In this document: one piece after another, positions 11,846-21,634 of the stretch
Numbering within the stretch: the first letter of the stretch is position 1
Layout of the letters: each line of letters opens with the position of its first letter
Origin: Dysidea avara
Lineage: Eukaryota; Porifera; Demospongiae; Dictyoceratida; Dysideidae
Assembly: GCF_963678975.1 (NCBI RefSeq)
Contig: NC_089274.1
Coordinates: 23,831,133-23,895,132, forward strand
DNA length: 64,000 nucleotides
Direction of reading: 5' to 3'
Notes under the pieces: generated by a model
The model's database searches: none
The model's input: the letters and a program-made list of their open reading frames with translations, nothing else
What the model was told of the DNA's origin: nothing
Translations under genes and position numbers: made by a program

Positions 11846-14800
11846 TTTATTTTTTATTTTTTTTTTCCCGGGGTGCCTGCACCCCTTACCACCACCCCCA
11901 GCACCAGATGGTAAAAGTGCTGGACAAAAAAACTGTAAACTCAAAAAATCAATGAGATGGCAACACTTGGCCTTCCGAAATAGCAAGGTCAAGTGCTCCA
12001 ATAGTCACAGGGCTGCCACGGTGTGACCTTGCTCCACGCAAGCAGGTCACTGCTGACCTGAGCAAAGAGAAGCTGGTGGAACATCTAATCCATGATACAA
12101 CACTGCTGTAAGATTGGCCCCGTTGAGTAGATAGCATAGAAGCTAGACGCTTATAAGCAACTGTAGCTGCACTACCCATTCCTCCAAAAGTGGAGAAAAC
12201 CAATGGAGTGAATGAGCCCATTTCAACATCTCTTATTCTCTGTTCATACATCCTTTGTTTATCTCTTTCAAACCTTTTGTACAAGGAAGAAACCTCTGTG
12301 TTTCGATAACTGGGAGCAGTTGGATTGAAGATTCTAACATCAAAGAAAGCCTTCTGATGACGACTTCCCCAAAAACCATGTGCACTTACATCTAAACGTG
12401 CCTCATCCTCCACATTAGCTGTGGCATAGTGAAAGGACTCGCCAGACAAGGGTTGCAGCACTGGTTCAATGGCCACGTTATGACATACTTCAGACAGAGC
12501 AGCAGCGGTGAAGTCCCTAAGTTCATTATGACGTAGAGTAGGGAAACCACCTGTAGCACAATTCATTGCATGATCAACAGTAAAGCCATGACCACAGACA
12601 CACTTAGCAGGTAGACTATTGGGCAACCAACCATATCGTAGACACAGTGCATCCCTAAATGCACCTTTATGGAATGCAAAACCATATTCTTCAATAGGAA
12701 GCACTGATAACCATGATGAGGCACCTTTCTCACTAGATAAAGAAACAATACGACATAAACTAGCTGGCAACTGTGGTGTGAGTTCCGATTCCTTACAAAC
12801 CAGCTGCCGATGTCTCAAAGCTATAACATCAACCTTAGCTTGACGCTGGGCACTAACCACTGACATCCTAAAGCAAGTCTGTTGTTCAATGATCTCCTTG
12901 GTTAAAGATGAGGTAACTTGAATGGAAGAATCAAATTCAAAGTTAGCATTAGCAGAAGGGTTACACAGACCCAGGCCTCCCATTCGTGCTGGAAGAGAAA
13001 ACAACTCTCGCTCTAAATCACTGACAAATTTTCCAGTAACAGCAGGAATAAATTCTGTAAAAATAGTTGTTTCAAGAGGTTGAAGATAGTCAGAAATTCT
13101 GGGCAGCGTTCGTAAAAAATATGTCCACTTACTAATAAGACCATGCGTGAAAGCATAATAAGCAGCATGAGACTGAGCCTTTGCAATCACACTTAACTTC
13201 TGCACACAAGACACCCAATACTCAACCTTCTCATTCACATAATGCTGGATAAAGGTAGGAGATCCTATAGCAGCACCAAGGTGACGCTTACCCTCCACTG
13301 TGATACCCACACCACATCCATCAAAAAGATTCTTAGCTAAATCTAGATGTTCTGCTTTCACAATCAGCCATGATTTAGATGGTTTTACATTGTAGCCAAA
13401 TGCAGGACCCAAAGACACAAGGGCAGACCACCACTTGCGCAACCCAGTCAAAGAGCCAGCAGCAGTAGCATTGTCAGCAAACCAGGCCTGTCTTATTTCA
13501 CAATCACGTATTGCATCAATTAAAGGGACAACACTAATGGCGTACATTGCCATTGCTAATGGATCACCTTGTGTTGTGCCCTCAGAAGAAAATAAATGTT
13601 TACCATCGATAAACAGAGGAACTTTAGCCCTGTAGGTGTTAATTAATATAACAGCTAAGGATGGACACAGTATAGATATGTTACGGAGGGCAACTTGACG
13701 GTTTAAACTATTAAAAGCGTTACTTGCATCAACTAGCAATACGGCTTCTGTATTCTCCTCAGCAAACAAAGACCGCATTGCATGTATTGCAGCTTCACAG
13801 CCTGCATCCTGACCAGCACAGAGTTGAAGAGGGCCAGCTGCTTCAAGTATGTCCATTTTAACAGTAGCCAAAACAGCCTTGCCAATAATTCTTCTAACGA
13901 CCTCACCTACACCAATTGGCCTCACATCTGGACATTTATCAAGAGCAATAAGTCGACGCGCAACAAAGACAGTAAGGCCAACAGGATCCACCATATCAGT
14001 ACATAGACGTCTGGCAACCAGGGCAAGACTAGCACACAGATCATCTGAAGCTTGTTGAAAAGAAGTGCACAGTCGACGCCAACAAAAGGCATCCACACCT
14101 GATGGACCTGCTGCACCCTTGGTACGGAGAGCAGCACAACGAATGGACACACCATTCAAGGAATCAAACACAACTGGATGAAAAGAGGAAGTGGCTGCAG
14201 ATGGAGAGAGCAGTGCTTCCTCACAGACAGGTTGGCTACAAGGATGCTTGGCTTTAAGTTCATCTAAAACAGTCCAAGATGGTGTGTCAGGAGATGCAGG
14301 ATCGCTCAGGCGCAAAGGCGCTCCAGGATGGTCCATGGTATCCAATAAAGCCAGAGCAGCACGAACATTCCCACGAAGCATGTGGGACACAAACAGACGA
14401 GTTAAACGTTCACTGTGATCAACATTTGACAAAGTGGCCATTAAACGATGCTGAACAGTTCGGCCCTCGCACAATAATTCATCAATATTTCCTTGTTTCC
14501 ACAGAAGCAGACGACGTTGTAAACAGTTTATAACGTCCCTGGAAGAAGTTGTGCGATGGGGCTTCTGAAGTAACAAGGTACAAAAAAGCATTGCTGCTTT
14601 GAGTGCAATACACTCCAGGGATGTCTTCTCCCCATAAGAACGAAACAGGCGTGACAATTCCAGCACAAACTCTTTACCAATTTTCCCAAATGGGACAACA
14701 AACAAGTTTCTTTTCCAATGAACAACTTCATCATAAGCAGCAGTAACTCGATCTACAAAATCAGAACCTTCAATGGTGTCATTCCACAAAAAGGAAGGAG

Positions 14801-14898
14801 GAGATAGTCCGATGAATGATGGTAACTCTGGAACACCCACATGTAAAATAGTTGAATTATTGATGGTAACAATAATTCAACTACAATGAATGATGGTA
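11846..14898 (-). mobile_element. Non-LTR retrotransposon with restriction-like-endonuclease-type C terminus
   Basis: The minus-strand element comprises a short 5' leader (about 14841-14898), one long ORF and a 3' end of A-rich sequence (AAAAAAAAAATAAAAAATAA) at 11846-11868, preceded by a GGGTGCAGGCACCCC stem. It is inserted in dispersed repeat A and bounded by 175-bp direct repeats. Confidence 0.7.
11949..14840 (-). CDS. Reverse transcriptase with CCHC and restriction-like endonuclease motifs
   Basis: This uninterrupted 963-codon ORF starts at an ATG at 14840. Reverse transcriptase motifs are visible: RPIGVGEVVRR near residue 307, VDASNAFNSLN (motif A, Asp at about 371), GTTQGDPLAMAMY (motif B, about 421-433) and WFADNATAAG (motif C, about 453). 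The last is unusual because the second Asp of the usual F/YADD is Asn. Downstream, CVCGHGFTVDHAMNC (about 747-761) gives a C-x-C-x7-H-x3-C finger. RLD (about 815) and FFDVRIF (about 832) then resemble the PD-(D/E)xK restriction-like endonuclease of R2/NeSL-type LINEs. The enzyme would nick a target and prime cDNA synthesis there. Clade is uncertain. The ORF is intact, but the motif C change may mean reduced or lost polymerase activity. Confidence 0.75.
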   Translation of the reverse strand: MGVPELPSFIGLSPPSFLWNDTIEGSDFVDRVTAAYDEVVHWKRNLFVVPFGKIGKEFVLELSRLFRSYGEKTSLECIALKAAMLFCTLLLQKPHRTTSSRDVINCLQRRLLLWKQGNIDELLCEGRTVQHRLMATLSNVDHSERLTRLFVSHMLRGNVRAALALLDTMDHPGAPLRLSDPASPDTPSWTVLDELKAKHPCSQPVCEEALLSPSAATSSFHPVVFDSLNGVSIRCAALRTKGAAGPSGVDAFCWRRLCTSFQQASDDLCASLALVARRLCTDMVDPVGLTVFVARRLIALDKCPDVRPIGVGEVVRRIIGKAVLATVKMDILEAAGPLQLCAGQDAGCEAAIHAMRSLFAEENTEAVLLVDASNAFNSLNRQVALRNISILCPSLAVILINTYRAKVPLFIDGKHLFSSEGTTQGDPLAMAMYAISVVPLIDAIRDCEIRQAWFADNATAAGSLTGLRKWWSALVSLGPAFGYNVKPSKSWLIVKAEHLDLAKNLFDGCGVGITVEGKRHLGAAIGSPTFIQHYVNEKVEYWVSCVQKLSVIAKAQSHAAYYAFTHGLISKWTYFLRTLPRISDYLQPLETTIFTEFIPAVTGKFVSDLERELFSLPARMGGLGLCNPSANANFEFDSSIQVTSSLTKEIIEQQTCFRMSVVSAQRQAKVDVIALRHRQLVCKESELTPQLPASLCRIVSLSSEKGASSWLSVLPIEEYGFAFHKGAFRDALCLRYGWLPNSLPAKCVCGHGFTVDHAMNCATGGFPTLRHNELRDFTAAALSEVCHNVAIEPVLQPLSGESFHYATANVEDEARLDVSAHGFWGSRHQKAFFDVRIFNPTAPSYRNTEVSSLYKRFERDKQRMYEQRIRDVEMGSFTPLVFSTFGGMGSAATVAYKRLASMLSTQRGQSYSSVVSWIRCSTSFSLLRSAVTCLRGARSHRGSPVTIGALDLAISEGQVLPSH

Positions 14899-15073
14899 AC
14901 CCTAGCTGCATGCCAAATTTCATCCAAATCTGTGCATTTATTGCGCTTTGCAAGCTACAGTCCGAAAATCCATACTTTTGGCCAAAACATCATGCGATTC
15001 GGACACATGCTTATTGGCTCGCCAAACACACAGTCCTTGAAGAAATCCTACGAAACTTGGTGGGCTAAATGGT
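14899..15073. repeat. 175-bp direct repeat flanking a retrotransposon, 5' side copy
   Basis: This is the second copy of 11671-11845, same length and orientation, with about four mismatches. On the minus strand it lies immediately upstream of the retrotransposon leader. Confidence 0.75.
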
Positions 15074-15302
15074 GAGGGTCTAAGGTAATAGCAATGCAAA
15101 ATGCAAGGGAATACGTTGCATAGTTTCTGCGTACGAGTGTCTGAAAATTCCTGGTGGCCGAACATCGGTGGCTTACTCTACTGAAGCAATAACAGGGCAA
15201 TCAATGTTCGGAATGCACAAAGGAACGCAATGCATGCACCTGCGGTTGCGTCTAACCGCATGCGAAAAAAAAACGAAACACTGATCCGGCCCCTTTCACA
15301 TG

Positions 15303-15525
15303 TTTTATTTATCATTTATTTATTAATGCTTTACAGCACAAGTGCTGAAGGTCTGTAGGACACCTGGTCCTACAGCCTGCTCAAAGACTTTAGCTACTTA
15401 AGGTGTGTTTGAAAAGTTGGAGAAAGGAGAAAAAATCCATGACTGGACCTAGGTAGCCTCGAACCTGCAGCCATCCGATTTACGCTCGAACACTTACAGG
15501 AGTCTACCAGGTGGTCAGGATGTTT
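15303..15525 (-). mobile_element. tRNA-derived SINE
   Basis: Read on the minus strand, about 15522-15436 resembles a tRNA gene, with an A-box-like TGGTAGACTCCTG and a clear B box GGTTCGAGGCT. It is followed by a unique body containing GGACCAGGTGTCC, and a TAAATAAA-type tail near 15310. The body is repeated without the tRNA head at 15621-15750. A tRNA-headed, tail-ended structure in two copies fits a SINE moved by LINE machinery. Confidence 0.6.
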
Positions 15526-15620
15526 TTTCCTTGTTAATTTTCATGTAACTATATCCATAGGAATTCTAGAGAGTAACTCATTATCTCAAAGTACCCCAAG
15601 TAGAACCAAATAGACACTAG

Positions 15621-15750
15621 TTTATTTATTAATGTTTTACAGCACAAGTGCTGAAGGTCTGTAGGACACCTGGTCCTACAGCCTGCTCAAAGACTTTAGC
15701 TACTTAAGGTGTGTTTGAAAAGTTGGAGAAAGGAGAAAAAATCCATGACT
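15621..15750 (-). mobile_element. 5'-truncated copy of the same SINE
   Basis: About 130 bp are nearly identical to the body and tail of the SINE at 15303-15525, but the tRNA-like head is missing. That is the usual outcome of incomplete reverse transcription. Confidence 0.65.
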
Positions 15751-16321
15751 GAACATGTTTCATGTCGGCACGAAACAGTCGGCATGGATTTGCTTCACTG
15801 CTTGTGTGGTAGTTACTAGTGACACGATGAGTTTAACTCTAGAGTTTCAGAGCGATAGCGTAAAAGACGGGTGAGTTATAGACAAACCAAATTTGACAAC
15901 GTTCGTTCCTGTAAAATCCTCACGGTAGTGGTCGCGTCATTTATTGTCTGCAGCACGTGTTTCTGCTTTACTGGCCGCGCGACTCACTACCATGAGTCTT
16001 GATAACTGACCAGTGTATGTTCAGTTTTTCTTGTTATTCAGACAATTTTGGTTAAATCTGCAATAACAGGTATTTTGTGCGAAAGCAAAAATTACCCTCT
16101 AGTATGGCAAGTCATGTAGCATGCAAGAATTGATTATTGTAGTCCACAGAGGCACAGATGTAATACAGATTGTTGGCCTTTTAAACAGGTGACTAGGGGT
16201 TACTTTGCAGGCTAATATAACAGCAAGAGTGAATAATAATATCACAGTGAAACTCTTCCAGATTGTAGGCACCCTGTTTTTGGAGGACATCTGTCTAGGT
16301 CCTATATCAACAGCTGTAGTA

Positions 16322-16918
16322 TAGTGAAACCGCACTTAGCAACCACCTCATTACACTTTGTTACGGTTGTACCATCTACGAAGCCCAGATCTATTTTCCA
16401 TAATATCTCATTGATTTAATTTTTGTTAATGTGGCCACCTTGTTAGTAACACCAGCAGCTACTTTCTGTAGGACCAAACTTATGAAATTAAAGCGGCCAG
16501 TAATTGAGCAGGCATTTAACCCAAGATTAAATAACAGAAAGCCAAAATGACTAAAATTGTATTTTTACACGTACTACAGTTAATTAATAAAGGAAAATCA
16601 TGCTTGTCATGATACATAGTTGACTATGAGTGACTATTCTTCTATTACAATTCTCAAACTTTTGAGAACCCTGCATACTCAATGTCCAATAAATTTAGCT
16701 ATCAAAGCTGCACTTATTATTCTCTCAATGCTTAATTCAGCTTATTTATTCCACTTGCAGTCATTTCTGACTTATGCCTATACTGTATGTTTCGTCTCTA
16801 CCCAGCAGTAGTGTACTAGCCATTATGATAGTGTAAATCACAGTGCTAAAGGCCACCTCATTAATAGGACCACTTATTTAGGGTCCCAAAAGTGTCCCCA
16901 TTTAAAGAGGTTTCACTG
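16322..16918. mobile_element. pogo/mariner-like MITE, TA target site
   Basis: The inverted ends are TAGTGAAACC and GGTTTCACTG, flanked by TA on each side (16320-16321, 16919-16920). Near both ends ACCACCT or AGGT-type pieces are mirrored. No transposase gene is present. Confidence 0.5.
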
Positions 16919-17126
16919 TAACTCTTAACTGAAGTAAATGTTTTTACAAATGACAAAACAAATTGCTGATCTTAAAGGGGTTTCATTATATACAAATAGC
17001 TAATTTTGTAAATGTAAATAACAGCCTGTATGCTGTTTCTTGTACAGGAGCAGTGATAATATGAGTCAAGCATGCTTAGAACTTTTAATGACCTAGTGCA
17101 TGAATAGTATATGTATGCCTTAACCA

Positions 17127-17236
17127 GTGGAACCTCTCTGTAACGGACAGTTTGAGACCAACTTTACCGATAGCTACAAATGTTTCATTACAAGGTTAAA
17201 TTTATAGTGTAGAGTGCTTTAAGAGAGGTTCCACAG
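17127..17236. mobile_element. Short hairpin-ended MITE, pogo-like ends
   Basis: CAGTGGAACCTCTCT at the left is mirrored by AGAGAGGTTCCAC at the right over about 110 bp, with no coding content. The ends resemble those of the 16322-16918 element. Confidence 0.45.
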
Positions 17237-17239
17237 TAC

Positions 17240-19010
17240 TTATGATGTGATAAATCCATTTAGCGCTTCCACTTCCTTCAGATGTATACTGAGGGTCAAT
17301 ACTGCTCATCCAGTTGACCCACCAACCCAAACAGAAATTTTAAAATCAGGTGGGCATCAAGAACTATAATTGTAGTCATTTTGGCACAATGTCCACGAAT
17401 TCCAAGCTTTTTTCTACATTCATAGCATCATTATATAGGATATTACCAACAGATGAATTGTCTGCAAGAGAAATAAACAAGTAGCTACAAGTACCCAAGT
17501 GTTTTCACACGTATAGTCAATGGTTGATAAGTGGGTGTGGCTCAATGCAAGTCTAACCCAAGCAGCTGCAACAACCCATAAGTGGCCATTGCACCTTCGC
17601 TTGATGTCATTCAGACTACCATAAGTGGACATGATACTATGTAGACAGTAGCCTACAATGTGGGTGTAGCTCACATTAAGCTTGACAAGGTGACCTCCAA
17701 GTAAAATATCTATAGATATGAAAAGTAAGTGTACTTTGAAATTTCAAATGACAAAATTAACAGTATCTGAGAACTGATGCCAATTGTGCATAGCTATGGT
17801 AAACCTCATAACTTTCTTTTCTATCTCCCACATTGCTTTTGGTTGGACAACAGAGTATATACGTTGATACCATAAAGCATCCACTATAGCTGTCACAACA
17901 ATGGACTATAATTAATAGAAGTGAATGTAAATAAATTCTTTATAGCCGTCAGACACACACTACCAAGTGAATAGGACAAGATGTCAAGTACAGTCAGGAA
18001 AGTAACTAAAATACTTCTGCTGATACAAGTTCGTTAAACAGGTTTACCATAATGTTAAGCACTTGTAGCAAATAACTTGCTCTACATCTACTACCAGCCT
18101 TTAGGTGTGGATTTTTATATTTTATATTCAGTCTCAGTACTAGCTTTATATCTTACTGTTGGTAGTAAGTAAAAGTTACTCTCAATTACACACTACTCAT
18201 TCACCACTGGATAATACAATAATCAAAGCTGTAGGGATTGGAAATACTCTGTATCGGCCTTGTTTAGGACTATCAAAAATTATGATCTTGCAATAGACTA
18301 GCATATTAGATACATAGGCAAGGTGGAACAGTGCGCAATGAGGTGGGCATAAGTACACAGCAAAAGTACAATTGGATGCACTCGAGTAATAAGAATAAAC
18401 CATCTGCTATATAATTATAACAATAGACCATAGCCCATCAACAAACAGTCGTGCTTTCCAATACATCACAACATGCCAGTGTCATTTTAATATACATTAA
18501 AAGTACTTTAATCATGTCTTATGTTGTTGTCTTTACCCACAAGTGCTCAAGTATTGAATATACCCTGTCTCAAATTCATCACAGTCATCTCAGCTGCATG
18601 TGATCATGGACTCACTCCGTTTAGTTGTTGAAAGCCAGTCGCTTGCGATCTTGAAGTGAATCCACCTACAAATTAAGAACACCACACTCAATGCACATGT
18701 GATCACAGATCATCACACAAAGTGATGACCACATCTTTACATACATGTAGTAACAATAAAGTAATACCTATAACACAATAAACATAAAATCAGCCACCAT
18801 CTCTGTAGGGCTGAGTGGCACTGAAATGCTGAGAAATGTTACTTCCTATTGTGACAGTGCTATATGACTGAAATAGATATCAGTCTGTAAGAATTTGAAG
18901 TTAGTTTTTACAACAATAACACATAATTCATGCCTTCATATTCCTTTCTGACAAGTAACAAGACAACATGCAATCGAAAGCACAGCTGCTTGTTCAGTAT
19001 GGTATAGTCA
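17240..19010. other. Intergenic DNA, no gene seen
   Basis: No exon, RNA gene or bounded element was identified here. The ORFs present are short and unsupported. Confidence 0.45.
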
Positions 19011-19013
19011 CTA

Positions 19014-19128
19014 CAGTGGCGGATCTAGGAATTTATAAAGGGGGTTTCCAGTTTAGAAGGTGGAGATATATATTGACATGAGATACGCAAACGTTTGCAC
19101 TACATCGTCTGGTTTGGTAAGGTGAGAC

Positions 19129-19171
<43 letters not shown>

Positions 19172-19366
19172 TCACAGCCTAGTAATAGTACATAAAATAT
19201 ATTAAAAACTTCCTACACACTACTTTAGTAGCTACTGTGACTGCTCTAATTACAGTATCTCGATCGAGACGCACGCCGCGATAATTAAAACATTTAATTG
19301 TTACGCAATCATTTTTCAAAGGGGGTTTCCGTGGAAACCAATGAAACCCCCCTGGATCCGCCACTG
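19014..19366. mobile_element. hAT-like MITE, 5-bp TSD CACTA
   Basis: Ends CAGTGGCGGATCTAGG and CCTGGATCCGCCACTG are inverted, flanked by CACTA at 19009-19013 and 19367-19371. It contains an A-tract of more than 30 bases (about 19130-19169) flanked by GAGACC and GGTCACAGCC, then TGACTGCTCTAATTACAGTATCTCGATC-like sequence, the module shared with several other elements. Confidence 0.8.
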
Positions 19367-19997
19367 CACTACACCATAACTCCTGTAGAACCACCTGCAA
19401 CCAGTATTAAAATTTAATCAAGCGATCAAGAGGTTAGCTTGTACTGAATTAAGCAATCAAGAAGTCCTCAAAAGAGCACAAAACAATATGCTTTATACTA
19501 GTAAGTCAAGCGATCGAGGTTCCATAAATATTCGGATGAGATCAAACATCTTGATCTCGGTCACAGAAGGTTTTACAGGACCATATTATAATATATTCCT
19601 TGTTCAGTTATCTAGATCGAATTCATGATCCCTGTTGACTATGATGGCTCAGCTGAGAGAACCGGCCATCACTATTTAAATTCAATAAGACAGACAGTAG
19701 ATTAATCCTCAGTCCCCTTCATTTAGCAAACACAAGCTGCTTCATACTCACATGCCAATCAGTTTCACCAATAGCTGTGAATTAGATACTGCCGGGTAGC
19801 TCTGTGCTGCGAGGTATTCTCAGATTAAATGCGAGACGTCATGATCATTGACAATCAGTTGGGGCATAGATCCTTTAGGCCACTTAACTTAATTTTATGT
19901 TTCAGATCCTCCGTCCACATTGATCAGTCAATGTGTGCTGACTCATGTGACTGCTACTGCTGCTGTTGATTGTTGCTGTTTACCACTGCTGCTGTTA

Positions 19998-20105
19998 GTC
20001 TCGCGTAGCCAGATCACTACTTTTCTTTTGTGTGGGCGTCGGGAAAAGGTACTACTTTTCCCGACGCCCACACAAAAGAAAAGTAGTGGTCTGGCTATGC
20101 GAGGC
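19998..20105. mobile_element. Perfect-hairpin MITE, TA target site
   Basis: Two arms of about 50 bp are nearly perfect inverted copies around a GGTACT centre; the ends are GTCTCGCGTAGCCAG and CTGGCTATGCGAGGC. TA flanks both ends. A related element with GTCTCGTG ends lies at 48040-48134. The structure suggests a mariner-type non-autonomous element. Confidence 0.75.
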
Positions 20106-21541
20106 TATCACGGCTGCTGTTGCTTGCAATTGTTGTGCTGCCATACCTACTAGTTGCTTGCTACTGCTTACCAAATATAGATAATATTTTATTGAATGAT
20201 TAGCTAACTGATATATTTTAAGATTCTATCATCTTGCTTACAATCAGGTGGGTTCAAGTCAGTCTGGAAACCCCCTTGACATTAAGATTTCTAAAGTCTC
20301 AGCAGAAATCTAACACTAAGTTTTGCAGCACAAAAGTGAGTGAGTGATAGCATGCAGTACATACAACAATTTATAGTAACATGAAACTTGTTAGTTCACA
20401 GATCAGACATGAGCCCTTTTGAACTGAACAAAATGAGATAGCTACTCCAATAGAGCTGTCATGCACGTATATCTCTATTAGGGCAGTTCATATAAATATC
20501 AATGTGAGAAGGACTTAAGCTTTATATTGCTGTATCAAGAGTCCATAATAAGAGGACTCTTGGTTGTATAGAGTGTAGTGAATTTCAGGGTTTTTCATTG
20601 AGTACGGAATATTTCTAGACTAGACATTGTAGCATTATAAAATTAATGTGCCAGGGAGTGATGTAAATAGACTTCCCCTGTATTTATATCATGTACTTGG
20701 GTGTACAAGACACATGATCCTTGATACAATTCAGTTTTACAATTATTTTTGTCAGTGGATTCATGTCTGTATATGTGTAGACCCATTAGCTAAATAGCTG
20801 TATCCCATACAAATAACCTTACAGCAATCTGCTGAGTTTTGGACCATTACAAATATTCAAGATCTTTCAGCAGCTGTGCTCTCAGGCCCTTGTTATTAAA
20901 AACTTACACAGCAATGCTGTTTGAAATCCCCTGGCTATGGCACTGTACATTATGAATGAGAAACTGGTGCAGCTTATTTAAACTTGCATGGTGCAACTTA
21001 ATTAGACTTACAGTTAATAAACTGAATAGAGGCATATAAGCATTCTGAATCCACAGTATCAAGAGTTAATAATAGTGAGAGACAGTATGCATGATGATTT
21101 GACAATTTATGCTCATCTGTAATAAAATCAAATCTGCACACAGTATAAGTAATTTCATCAGATAGTATTTCTTTACACATATACAACTAGAAAATGATGA
21201 CACATTAGAAGAAATCTGATGAGTAATGTGTCCAGATTCATTTGCTTTTATTATATGAATAATTTTATTGCTTGTTAGTTAAGGTTGAACACTCCATTAG
21301 GGTAGTTTGCCCTTCAAATAGAATATGCTGAATATCCTAGTCATGTTGCATCAATACTCAGCAAACTATTATTATTATATGTTTGGATTAGACTACCAGG
21401 TGATCCTTAGTGGAAACACTTTAAGATTCCACTATATAGTTGCTTCCGTACTTCAATCGAGCAGTCATGGTTAGTTACATTGTATTAAGCATTAACTTCA
21501 AAGTTTCAAAGTACGATTGTCACATGAAAAATGATAATTCA

Positions 21542-21634
21542 CTACAGCAGATTGTATAGCAACAGTAACAGTGATGATATCATCATCAGCCTCATCTCCA
21601 GCCATGATAGGTTAACTGATAGACCACCACTTAG
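21542..21634 (-). CDS. VWA7-like gene, tentative last exon
   Basis: The acceptor GCTTTAG before 21634 and phase 0 give a 30-residue tail, LSGGLSVNLSWLEM followed by a Leu/Ile-rich end and a stop at 21542. A short hydrophobic C terminus after a small polar stretch would suit a GPI-anchor signal. Another frame of the same DNA reads DDDIITVTVAIQS and could be used with a different acceptor. Confidence 0.4.
   Translation of the reverse strand, partial: LSGGLSVNLSWLEMRLMMISSLLLLLYNLL

Larger units (their letters stand above)
11235..15182. repeat. Dispersed repeat A, copy 2, split by a retrotransposon
   Basis: The repeat occupies 11235-11845 and 15074-15182, with 175 bp present twice, once on each side of the inserted retrotransposon. 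It is inverted relative to copy 1 at 5641-7625. It carries no gene of its own. Confidence 0.7.

Noticed and set aside
11671-15073. The 175-bp direct repeats as long terminal repeats
   Set aside because: Both copies are internal parts of an independent dispersed repeat that continues beyond them, and the element has an A-rich tail and non-LTR-type protein motifs.
15430-15525. A functional tRNA gene
   Set aside because: The B box is good, but the A box and stem pairing are poor and it is joined to a repeated SINE body.
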